A DNA stretch of 64,000 nucleotides from Lithospermum erythrorhizon (lineage: Eukaryota > Streptophyta > Magnoliopsida > Boraginales > Boraginaceae). Each line of letters opens with the position of its first letter. Positions within the stretch are counted from its first letter, which is position 1. The translations under genes were made by a program, and so were the position numbers. Under the pieces are notes generated by a model. The model was not told the origin of the DNA, did not search any database, and saw only the letters and a list, made by a program, of their open reading frames with translations. The stretch spans positions 558,001 through 622,000 of the forward strand of contig JADFUC010000776.1 of the NCBI GenBank assembly GCA_019722365.1, in the 5' to 3' direction. Shown here piece by piece: positions 1-11,800 of the stretch.

Positions 1-2470
1 TTAGTTATTTAAAAATAAAATTTTACTATCTTTTGTGAGATAAATTTAGTAATGAAGTATCTATAATTTTATATTTAAATGGTTGAAAAATTATATTGAT
101 TATTTAGTTAGATTTCTCAAATATATAGGGGTCATTAAGTTACTTAGATGATCATAATTATCTTAATAATAATGTATTAGGTAGTAAAAATATTCAAATA
201 TATTAAAATATCATAATTGTCGTATTCCTATAAGAAATAGAATAATGGTGTCTGGTACGCATTGCATGCATCAATATACCTTTTTAAATAATTCCCTAAA
301 AATTATAACAACAAATAATTGTACATAAAAAATATTAGAACTAAATTTATAAAGGCCAACTAATAAATCAAAACTCTACAATCTTAAGTCATTTAATATT
401 GTCCCACATATTAAAAGTAATACTATTGGAAATTATAATTTTAGAAAATAAAACATATGCGATAATTTCTCATAATCTTATTAGCTTATTATTGTCATTA
501 TTTTCAACGATTCATTTTTAAACTAAATAAGACTACTAAGAAAATAATCTCATTTCGCAGTGATTATTCATTAAAATATGCTCGCTTTTATCGACCGTAG
601 AGCACGACGTTTAACTTTTATGCCAATAAATATAAATTTGTTTATTTTGATATTTGTTACTATATGAAATAATAATTGGCTTAATAATAACTTAACTGTA
701 TACCATTTTATTTTGTTTTTAAACTGAGAGACAAATATTATTATTAGATTTATTTTTACTATAATAATTTAATTATGTTTACATAGTTTCATATCAGTAT
801 GCCTTTATAAAACTATTAATAGGTCATAATTCTAAAACTAGGTTTGTTCATTTTATTAAACAAATATCACAGTAATATCGCTTATTACACATTATATTTA
901 TGCAAATGTTTGTATAATTTAAGCAAATTTTGATTTCAATTTTATATTTCAAACAACGACGGTGATATTCGCTAGTATATATAAATAAGGTAAATATGTA
1001 TTATAAGTTTTACATTATCAATTTTACTACATACTCATTAATTTACATTGCTTTTGTTTCATTAATATATTGAATACGAGAGAAATATAACAAAGAGAAA
1101 GTAAATTGAAAATAATAAAAAGAGAACTACTCAAATCAAAAACTATCAAGAGCCAAGTAATACATCCAAAAAATACATATAAAACAAAAAGTTTCCAAAG
1201 AATTCACATTCAAGATATAATTGATAAAGACTAATATTTGACAAATGTGAGATCATTATAAAAACTTAAACTTCACATTTATTTTTGAGTGAGTTCATAA
1301 TTAAGTCTCGATGAAATAGAACAATAATATATGATTTCATATTATTTACTTATAATTGTGCATAATATGGAGTAGTTCTTAATTTAGGCAATAAAATTGT
1401 TAGAGAAGATATCAAAAGATTAACATTGACTTGCTTAATATTCTTTTTAGTCGAGAAACATTAAATTGAAACACACAGTGAATAAATATAGATAATAAAA
1501 AAGAATTGTACACTAAAAAACGTGTCAAGCAACAAAGAAAAATAGTAAACAACAAGAACCGAAAATAAAGTAAATCGACTGACACGACGACGCATCAAGA
1601 CATCAACTTAATTAAAAATAAAAAGTCAAAATACGGAGAAATTTTGACGGTCAAACACAATTGAATTTTAGGATAATAAAGTTTAAAAATATGTAAAGAA
1701 TATTTTCAGCTTTTACAATTTGGCAATTTTAGAAATTGAATTTAATATCCTCTACCTCCTTTGTCATCATCTGGGTGTCTCACGCTTTTATAATATCAAC
1801 ATCACGTGGTCGGAAATAAGCTCAAAAGTATACTACCTATGATCTACATTAATACATGTAATATAATCTTATAAAACAATGAAAATCTAAAAGAGCAGCA
1901 CAAGAAAAGAAGTTAATATCTTTATTATGTTTAAAATCGATATTTTAAAATATATAAAAGTATATTTATTCGAGTATTTACTACAATTTTACGTTAATTG
2001 TAATTATAACAATGAAATCACATGTAGCAAAACTATACAATTTTATGTTACCTTATATAATTATAACAATAAAATCATGGCTACTTATCACGCAACGCAC
2101 GCCCCTCATTACTAGTATTACTAAACAATAAAACCTCACTGCACTTTGGCATTTATGCCCCGAATATCACGCAGATTTAATCGCGACGCGACTAATCTGA
2201 CACGACTGTGACCTTCCTTTTAACCACTTCAATATTTATATTTCATATTATTGACATTATGAACAGTCGTGCAAAGGTATCTTGAAATATGGTTACTCTT
2301 ATTTTAGAATATATTCAATTTCTAATATATATGAGTAAATAAGACAAAGTTTGGACTTAAATGAAATTTGTGCAAAAACAATGAGTTAAAAATGTGAGTA
2401 ATAGCTATTATAAGTATTATGAAATATAATTACAACAATACTCAACAACTTTTTTTATCAGGGTCAGTTG
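1..2470. other. AT-rich intergenic DNA
   Basis: I see no supportable gene here. The stretch is very AT-rich, reading frames are short and none resembles a known family. Its right end lies downstream of the stop codon of the palmitoyltransferase gene and may hold that gene's 3' untranslated region. Confidence 0.6.
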
Positions 2471-2695
2471 ATATTATAACTCAAGCGAGTGCTCCTCATC
2501 TTTGAATGGCAGAAGTAGTAGCAAAGCCATAAACCTAACCCTTTTCATAGCTCTTTTTTCTGAATGAACCACCTTGCTTTTGCGTCTATCCACATTGATC
2601 ACAGCTTCAGTTGATTCACCTTCAATATAGGCAGTGCAGGTTTGTTTGCAATTGTCATTCATCGCTCTCTGATATTTTCCTCCAAGTGTTGCGAC

Positions 2696-4671
2696 TCATG
2701 AATTATCACGTGCCGTGGGGAAACTCAGGCCATCTTTGATGTGGCTCCGTGCTGTTGGAATTAGCCATTTTAACATGTTTGGGCCTAATACCTGTATATT
2801 GTGGTTGCAAATTTTGTTATGTCTACTAAAAAAAAATTCACAAGTTGCAAATACATAAGATTCTTAGAGTGAGAAAGAGTACCAAACTAATATTTCTGTA
2901 AGTTCCAACATCAAATGCATGATGATATAACAGGCCTGATTTATTTGCTAGCCACGCTTTCCGCTTACTCTCATAGTACTGTTACAAGAATGAGTCCGTG
3001 ATAATTTTAGTATAGTGAGTTGGATAGCACGATCAGCGTGACAGGATAAGGTAGCCGATGCCAAGATAAAGGTCTCGAGCAAACAGATACGTGTTTACCT
3101 CTATTGTAGTCATATTACGAGCTGTCAGGTAGACATGCCAGCCCAAAAGAGTTCCAAGTGTAACACTTAATCCAACGGTCATAATGCCATAGCTAATCTG
3201 CAAAAGAAAAATGCATTGCTCTCAGAAGCTTAAATCGAATCATTATAACACTGTTCGACAAAATGATGCATGAATATATCCACATACATGTTCAAATCTG
3301 AGGGGGTGTTGAAAGGCATTACTTATTTGAAACAAACCTACTTTACTTCCTATGTACACAACAATGAATTTGATCGTTTACCAACTCACATAGAAGATCA
3401 TGAGAGGCATATTTCCACTAAAATCCAACTCTTTCTGAAATACACAGCCGATGAAGATAATCTGAGATAATCAATAAACAAGAAGAAAGTTATTTGTCCA
3501 TGTAAGTGAGTAGTTAGTCAAATAGAAGAATGAAAAAGGTTTACTACCCACCAAAGAATAGGTGCTTGCCATAGTTGCATAAAAAACTAAAACAAAAAAT
3601 GCTTTGTAGTTCCTATGACCGACACAATTATTTATCCATACACAGTGATGATCCTGCAATCAGTTGAAGAAAAAACCGATCAGTCCACGGTGCTGGAAGT
3701 AGGATATTCCTCTAAAAATTACAAGCATAAAGCATACCATTCGTAGAACACACTTTCTACAAACTCGACAATGATGAGTTCTAGGAGGCTTAAATGCAGA
3801 GCATTTATCACAGAGTCTCTGATTCCGACCCTGAAAGACATTTCATGAAGTGAACATTTGTTACATTTGCTTACTGCTATATCAGTCGCTTTAACCTTGA
3901 CGACCAGAATCAAAGTATGAAAAGTATATCAAAAGATAGTATTTTAAATATACTACCAACATGGTAATTTTGATTCAAATCAAATTTATGTCTCAATTAA
4001 GGTAATAAAGGCTGTTAATTTTAACCATTGAAAACCAAACTAGACAATCTACATGTCCAAGGCTTTGAAGAATTTTCCACTCAGGCGGGATAAGGGGTCG
4101 GATAGTATGTATCCTTACCCTCGTAATAATAAGGAGACTGTTTACAATTGACCATGAGTGAATCACAAACACTATCTACTACTTCACAATAAGCACAGTA
4201 GGTACTGTAATAAACCATTTTGATATATTTCAATCCAAGAGCTGGATAATATAAAATCTTCCAGACACAGAAAACAGTACGAAATAGATATTAGTACACA
4301 AAATTAAAAAGGGTACAACTCAAATCAATCCAAATTCCCATAAATTACACAATCAAGCTCAATTAAGTACTAAAAATCAAATCTTTAACAAAACCTACAG
4401 TTTTGGTAGCTTCTTGATCTGATGAATCATTTTCTTCAACATCAGGCAAATATGCAGAGGGTACACCACCTGGATCCGTAAGAATACATACCAAGAACGA
4501 GAAAAAGCATAAAGAAGCAACAAATGTGAAGATCAAAGCGTGTAATGATCCAACTGAGCTTTGCAAATTCAACCAATTATTGATGAGGAAGAAAATTGTT
4601 ACATAATAAATAAAACTCATCAAGCAAAATACTAACACTATTGGGATTGAAAAGAATCGTTTTAGTTTCAT
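2696..4671 (-). CDS. PAT15: DHHC-type protein S-acyltransferase, PAT15-like
   Basis: Integral-membrane enzyme that transfers palmitate to cysteines of target proteins; plant members act at the Golgi, endomembranes or plasma membrane. I resolve seven exons, all with GT-AG introns and matching phases: 4671-4399, 3830-3738, 3653-3552, 3461-3390, 3197-3099, 2978-2883 and 2791-2696, giving 276 residues. Two hydrophobic segments lie near residues 9-29 and 44-63. They are followed by the DPG motif, then a Cys-rich zinc-binding domain (CDKCSAFKPPRTHHCRVCRK) and the catalytic DHHC at 123-126. Two more membrane segments flank the YKAFF stretch and a later GTLLGWH stretch. TTIE, which is TTxE-like, falls at the end of exon 5. 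The order and exon joins match my memory of Arabidopsis PAT15/PAT16 (about 254-286 residues). The start is the first in-frame ATG before the first membrane segment. Exon 3 uses a GTGGGT donor, because the later GTAGTA donor would break the frame. The subfamily (PAT15 rather than PAT16) is a judgement from recalled similarity. Confidence 0.9.
4050..4255 (+). repeat. Au/TS-like SINE copy, degenerate
   Basis: It carries the diagnostic core 'ggggtcggatagtatgtatc', then 'ccttaccctcgtaataataa' and 'ggagactgtttacaattgac', which matches three other places in the window. The layout (GGGGTAAGGGGTCGGAT, GTACGCAGCCTTACC, AGGCTGTTTCCGA) is the one I recall for the tRNA-related plant Au/TS SINE family. It lies in the first intron of the palmitoyltransferase gene, in antisense to that gene. 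Confidence 0.6.
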
Positions 4672-5824
4672 ATTTACTGAAATTGTGTATCAACTATGAA
4701 GCTATTGATTTGGTTTCTTGATTGGAGAAATTATTGCAGTTGAAAATGGAAGTTGTTGGTTATTGAGTTCGGGTCTATTATCATATTGAGTGCCCATCTA
4801 AAATTGTTTAATTTTGACAATTTTTTGAAACAAATAATTTATTAATTATAAAACCGTCACACTAATAATTTCATCACACTAACTCGAAATACTGCATTGG
4901 ATAACACATAACGCATGGTTTATTATTTTCATGGCAAGGTGATGCTTAAAAATTTGCAATCAATTCAACAACACTTCTTAATTCACTTGTATCACTATTT
5001 TGATTTTTATAATTCATAATTCATTTTTATCACTATTTTGATTTTTATAATTCATAACACTTCTTGATTCTGAAAAGGATCAACATATTCACATTAACAT
5101 ATTAATTTCGATTCAAATGTCCAAGGATTTGGTAATGGCGGAGGTCGTAGAAGCTCAACTTTGACCATCAACTTATTTGTCACGATCTTTGACCATCAAC
5201 TTATTTTTAACAATATTATGAAAAATACAAGAAAATAATTTATAAAAATATTAAGAAAAAGTTAATGATATCAATTCTATATTCGTTAGAATAAAAAGTA
5301 ATTGATTGTCAAAACATGATGAGGAAAAATAAAAACATTAATTAAAATGAAATGAAGGAACCGAGCAAGAATAAATAGTTTTAACAAAAATGGTCTCTAC
5401 CAATCGATTAAAAAAATTCACATATGCTTCATATCAGCAATTCAGACCACACAAATTACTAGTTAATATTATGAGAACGAGCCACAACAACAATTAACTA
5501 AAAACTAGGACACAATAGCAATGCCCAAGTATATTTCACTGCCTCAACTAAGCAAAAGCCCTCAAATATCACAACATAGAAGGGAAGAAAAGCAAAATTG
5601 ATGCCAAAAATTCATAAGAATGAACGGTAAACAGCACAAGAAACTCTCCCCGAATGAGTAATTACAATAGATTTACACCATGAAGCCGCAAAGTCGACCA
5701 GCATGCTCTTCCAAACATTTGTACAAACGCCAGCTGCCCCTAAACAATCTCCGGTCACTGTATTCTAACAGAGTTAATCTGGAGATGCGGCCAAAATTAT
5801 GCCGGTATAATATAGAGCAAAATG
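4672..5824. other. Intergenic DNA between palmitoyltransferase and SEC8
   Basis: This is the promoter side of the palmitoyltransferase gene on the left and the 3' side of SEC8 on the right. A 30-odd-base segment with 'tcactattttgatttttata' is tandemly repeated near 4985-5060. The part from about 5500 to 5824 is less AT-rich and is probably the SEC8 3' untranslated region. No coding signal is seen. Confidence 0.5.
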
Positions 5825-8800
5825 TTAATAGGACAAAATCTGAGTTACAGTAGCCTGTGCATCAGAGGGAATATCCCTCCCGGGGACTTGTATATTTAGA
5901 AGACTAGTGTACCTGTTCGATAGAGAAGTTTCACATCTTAATACAAGTGATGAATACAAACCAGTATAATGTCTAGGCTGGAGACTACTTACTCTGCAGC
6001 TGTGAATAGATGCACATGCTCTTTTATAAAGGCAAGCAAAGCCTGGAAAGACGAACAACAGTTACTTTTGTATAATGCCTTCAGTCTAAGACGAGAAGTT
6101 CCGCATACTCCAAATAAAGGGTGCAGATCAAATATCAGGAAACAATTGAAACAGATTTTGGATTGAATACCTCGAATGGCATATTCAGTAGTTCATAATA
6201 CGTGCGCACACGATCTAACCGCAACTGGATAGCTTCACTATCAACAAATGGCATAGCAGCCAGTGCCTGAGTGATTACCGTGTATAAACATTAGTTCCTC
6301 TTGTGATACATGCATGATATAAATTTTATTCTAACAAACTCAACAAGTAATCTCTTCTGTAAAATAAACATGAGGCTTGTTTCTATGGAATGATATCAGG
6401 CAAAATTTAACCTGGAAAAGACTCGAGGAATTCGAAATGTCGTTATTCAATTAGAATTATTAAAGATTTTGTTTCTCATACAACTTTACCTAATCTCTTG
6501 GCTACCTCATGGCAAGTGGAACACATACTTAATGCTCTAAAACAAGGGGGAGTCTTCTAAGTAGTAGCAGAATATGAGATCCAGTGACCACAAATATATA
6601 GATGAAGATGGAGAGTTCAATACCTGCTCCAGTGCAATTGAATTGCGACATATCTGCTGAACCCCAAAAAGGTTAATTGATTCCATATCAGACAAAGCCT
6701 AATATGGAGAAATTTACATTTAGCATTTACCTAATGAGTATAATATTTATTTGAGATAAAGCTAGAAGTTTCCTAAACACCTACAAACCTTGAAAAAACT
6801 ATTTGCGGCAACGCTACATATTCCACCAAATATGTACTTTCGCTTCGATCCTGCAATAAAAGGAGACATTTCCTCATCCCTACGAGTGATCTGCGGCACA
6901 ACAACCAAAGATTTAGTGAAACCATCCTTGAACTAATTTAAATTATGATGCAATGAATTATTGTCATTAAAGTCCAATAAAACTATTAATAAAAAAGGAA
7001 ACGAAGAAAGGCATTATGTAAAATGAAAAAGATATCATCAAGTGATCAAAGGCTGAAGAGGCATGGTATTCAAATCGAAGTTCACAGTGTAAAATAAGAG
7101 ATAGTGCCATAGTGGTTTTGTACTTTTGTTTGGACAATGAAATTTCCAGAGATCACCTCAAATCTTCAATACATTATTCATCGCAGCTCTACATGATTCA
7201 TGTCATGAACAAAATTACAGATTGAGGTTTCTAGAAAGAGGTTAGGTTACTTATCTCACCCTCCATTATTTAGGTCGCTTAAAATGAAATGGCATTCAAT
7301 TTGAAAAGGATGCAAAACTTAACCAGTCAACCAACAACTGTAATTCTAATAGCTGTTCAAGTGTTGTTGTTCATCCATTGCATACACAAGAAGACAATAA
7401 CTTCCATTTTGTACCGGCTTAGAAATGACAAATTGCATTATATCCAACCAAGTAAAATATTAATGGTAGCTAAACACAATTAATAGGACTATATCCATTA
7501 GCACTTGCACAGTTGGGACATTAGAGAACCTGAGCCAGGCATGCTGAGCCCATGACACCCGTTTATAGAAAGGTGTACAGGTACAATTTGTGTGTCAATG
7601 TTAAGCTACAAGTTCAAAAGATGATGGCGTACTTTGGCACGCAACACTGGTGGCTTAGAGTTTGTTGAAATAGTGGGAGAAGAGTAGAAATGAAAATGCT
7701 GTTAGAAAAGTTATGTACTTAATATATTTCCGTTTTACTGCCCTTTGTTGTCTTAGCCATCATCTTAACCCAAATTATTATACATGTTGATAATTCAATG
7801 TATATCATATATCTAGAAGTTCTGTTATGCATTATTTCAAGACTAAACTGCATTATCGCCCCTCGAGTAAAATTAACCCTTGAAGCATTATTACTGGAAG
7901 TTGTGCGGGGGAATAGTGCAGTTTAGCCTTATTTTCGATCACAAGAAAACAATCACAGATCCTGTGTAAAAACCCACATAGGTCAGTTGAAGATAAGATC
8001 CATCTCATAAACAAAACATTAACTGCTGCAGGATAGCCACAGAATAAAACAAGATAACTAACCTGAGAAGTTAATGAAATAATATAATCATCAGGCTCCT
8101 CAGCGTCCTGATCCTCCAAGTATTCCCTGTTAGCAATCTCCTACAAAAATATACTTGGTTATTGAAGAAGCCAAAAGATCTTGCGAGAAAACAACTTCCA
8201 GACTAAATAAAAGCAGAAAGCATTCAACAAATCATCATTCACGGACCTGCATATGGAAAATAGTCTCCAGCTGCATCTCTATACGCAGAACTTTCAGGCA
8301 ATCAATTGCCAGTTTTCTGTATTCTTCGGCAAATGATGCCAAATCCTGTGGAGGAGCACTACCTGTCCTGGCATGAAGGCTCTCATCACCTCGTCTATAT
8401 ACATTGGCACATGTTTTTCCCAGCCTGTGAAAAGGATATTTTTTTCGCAAATATAAACCTCCAGAAGCAAAACAAAAATTCTCAGTGACACACTTAAAAT
8501 AAATAGACAATGTAGGTTCCTTATGCTTCTTTCCTTGGTAACTCAGACGAAATGAGTTTGACAGTGGAAAACGTGTCACTATTTGATTAATTAAATTATT
8601 TAAAAGGAATGTATAGTATCAAGGAGAAGTGCAGTATTAGCCACAAAAGTGACATTAAGGAAATATTTATTCGTAATAATGAACCCTTCTATGCAAATAT
8701 TTATTCGTAATAACTGTTTGCACATGAACAATGAGTTTTCCCCTAAACTATGCAAACTCTCCTACCTCACTCTCATTCTCTCATCATTAGTTAAACTTCA

Positions 8801-11800
8801 GTTCTATTGACAAGCCTCAAGTCCAAATCAAAAGTTACGGGCTTTGAAGTAATAGGTGTTACCTAACATCAAAGTGTAACTTAGCATAATCATGTTAGAG
8901 CGTCAAACAATCAGACTGACAGGCACGCAATAGAAAATTTTAGTTTAGAATACTAATAATATTAATGATGATGATATTTACTGAGTAGGAGTCCACTTGG
9001 AGCTGGAAAAGAAAATAACTGAGTAGAGTCCACTTTCATTAAATTAGACTGACAGGCACGCACGAGCATCAACTTTTTAGAAAACCGAATCTGATTGTTA
9101 AAGAACCACATACTCGTTTCTTAACCAAAAGCATGTGCCGAGATCAATAATGCTGAATTTCATTGCCTAAAGAATCATAAACTTAGTTCATTTCCAATAA
9201 GCTTTTATAAAACAACATAGCTCAACAAAGTTTCTCACTTCACCCATTTTCATAGCCCAGAGGAAGGGTAGTTTAAAGAACTTGCCTTTCTATAGAATCG
9301 GCTACATATTCCAATGAATCACTTAGTGAAGCTAATAAAATAAGCTTGTTATCATCTCGAATCGCTTTTCCTTAAATGAACGTTATCAAAACTTCCATAC
9401 AGCTGAAATTTGTTTGGTCTATGATGGAATAAGATAAAACCGGCGCTCATGGGCAGGGAAAGTTAGGAAAGAAAAAGAGGACAACCAGTAAAACCTGTGG
9501 TTTCCTGTTTGATTGGCCGCAAATTCAACAATAAATCACTGATTTCCATTTCAATCTCCACTGGCTCGGCATCAGAAGTACTATATTCATGGTCATCTGA
9601 TCGGCGGATCAAGTGTAACTTGCACTGGAAGCATCAAGTCTCATAAGCTTTTCAATGTCATGCCTACCAATGAGCATGTAACTTTGCTTTTCCAGAACAG
9701 CCTGATAACAAGATAAAAAATCAAATGAAAACTTAGCAACGACAGGGCGAGTGTACATGCTAAAGCAAATAGACAAGTGCTAGTTGTATATATTTTATTT
9801 TAGCATTCTAAAACAGTAAGGATTCAAGAACTGTATTGGAAATCTTTGCTCTGAGCCTCAGTTCTTAGGCATTCACTATAAGGCCCGCTCATCTGCTGCA
9901 TTAGAAATGAATTCCCTAAGTGCCGAATTACATATAAAAGCCGAATTATTCCAGCAATCCTTCCTGTCAATTGTCTTTGTCTAACAAATCCTTTGCCTCT
10001 TTAAATATGATTGACCATTTTTGTTCAGTAGAAATAATATAGATTTAAGGATCATGATATTACTTGGTTATAAATATACAAACCCTCACTCTGCCATTAA
10101 CCTCAATTCATAATGTAACGGTATTATTGAACCAAAGTCGCAACTGGCGATTTGTAACGCCCGCCCGAAATTACCAGATGCCATTAGACTTGATAGGATC
10201 GACCTTTACAAAACCACACCACGGCCTAAAGAGCATTTTTCCTCACTCACTTGCTCACCGAGAAACCTAACAATGGTCCACCCTTATCCTGAATGTCTGT
10301 ATCAAGACGCTTAACACCTGAGCTTCTATGGCATTTAGCTCAAAGAAGAGATGACACAGCGGTAATATGAGTACTAATCAAATCATATCAAACATATCAC
10401 ACTCACATTTTAAATACAAAGATTACTACCCAGCCATATTTAGATTATTTTGATTTTCTACTTAATTAAAATTAATTGAGTACCGGCCAGTTTTTGACTA
10501 TTCACCAATGATATCACACTTCTCCCAGAAACTTTAAGGATCATATCCATGTTAATTATAATTTCTGCAGTCTTCACAAAAACCTGAATGAATAACCGAA
10601 ACCATTTTCATATATTGACACATGAGATGACCTCAAGATAACTGCAACAGGACTAAAGGAAAATTGAATACTATGAGAGCAATTTAGAGATAACTCAAGT
10701 GTATTTGGAAACTTCAGAATTCACGAGATTCAGATAATATAGCACACAAGACAAGGGTGAAAAGAGAAGCAACTCATAATTAGAACATGTAGGAAGCTGA
10801 AAAGCACAAGCTCGCAGCCAACATCAGTAGTCAGTACCTCCATGTATGAAGTCCGGCATCTTTCATATGCTCTCTCAAGGAAAGTTTGAACATATGTCAC
10901 AAGATCAACAGCAAATTTAGGCATTGCTTGAGCCCAACCAAGAACCTATTGCAAAATGAGTGACATTTCAATGTTAAAAAGATATCCTAATCCAGAAGTT
11001 TAGTTCAACCTTAGTTATAATGCTTATACCTAGAAAATGTTTCACCTCAGAGCTCAAATCTCTAGTGAACTGAGTTTAGCTACGATAGATTGAGTAGGTT
11101 TATAGCACCAACCACAAATTATATAAATGAACCATCTCAAAGTTTGCAGTCTGTAGATACAAAAACATGCATAATTCAATACCTCTTTAGCCAAGAAGTC
11201 TATTGCCAAAAGCCCTTGCAGTACAGGCCTCCCCTTCTCAATTGATGAAGAATAAGCAGCAGCTGCATGTGCTCTTGGGCGGAACGCAGCAGGACCTTTA
11301 AGAGAATGTTACGTGTAAGAACTTCAGGAATGTGAAACGATAAGAAATCGGGTAAGTACTGTTAAAACTCTTCTCTGAACAAGAGAAAAATATACCATGC
11401 TTACCTCAATTTTGAGTACTATATGCTCAAGAGGAAATTGAGCAATAAAATGTGGTATCGGTGATAGATATAACACTTCTTGTGTGTGCAAAATGGCAGT
11501 GTGATGTAAGTCTTCAAGAGGAAATGGAAGCATGAACGATACACTGTGGTCTTGACGATTTATATACTGTTTTTTATGTGTGTGTGCAAAGATAGAAATA
11601 CATTGTGGTATCGACGGCCAATAGTACTATTATGTATGCTCTCTCCATTATCTGTGCATACATAGCCAGGGCGACGCGACATATTAAAGTAAGCTAACTC
11701 TTCTTTTCACTAGTAATCAGAGAAAAATAAAGAAAGTTGCTTAGTGACACCATAGTTGAGCATGATATGCAGTTCCTCTCAGCTACGAGGTTCATGTCTT

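Noticed and set aside
2474..2662. 62-codon frame downstream of the palmitoyltransferase stop
   Set aside because: The true last exon ends at 2696 with a conserved C-terminus; this frame is most likely in the 3' untranslated region.
5825..6058. Single long frame at the SEC8 3' end
   Set aside because: It joins two real exons through intron sequence; the proper exons are 6042-5993 and 5912-5825.
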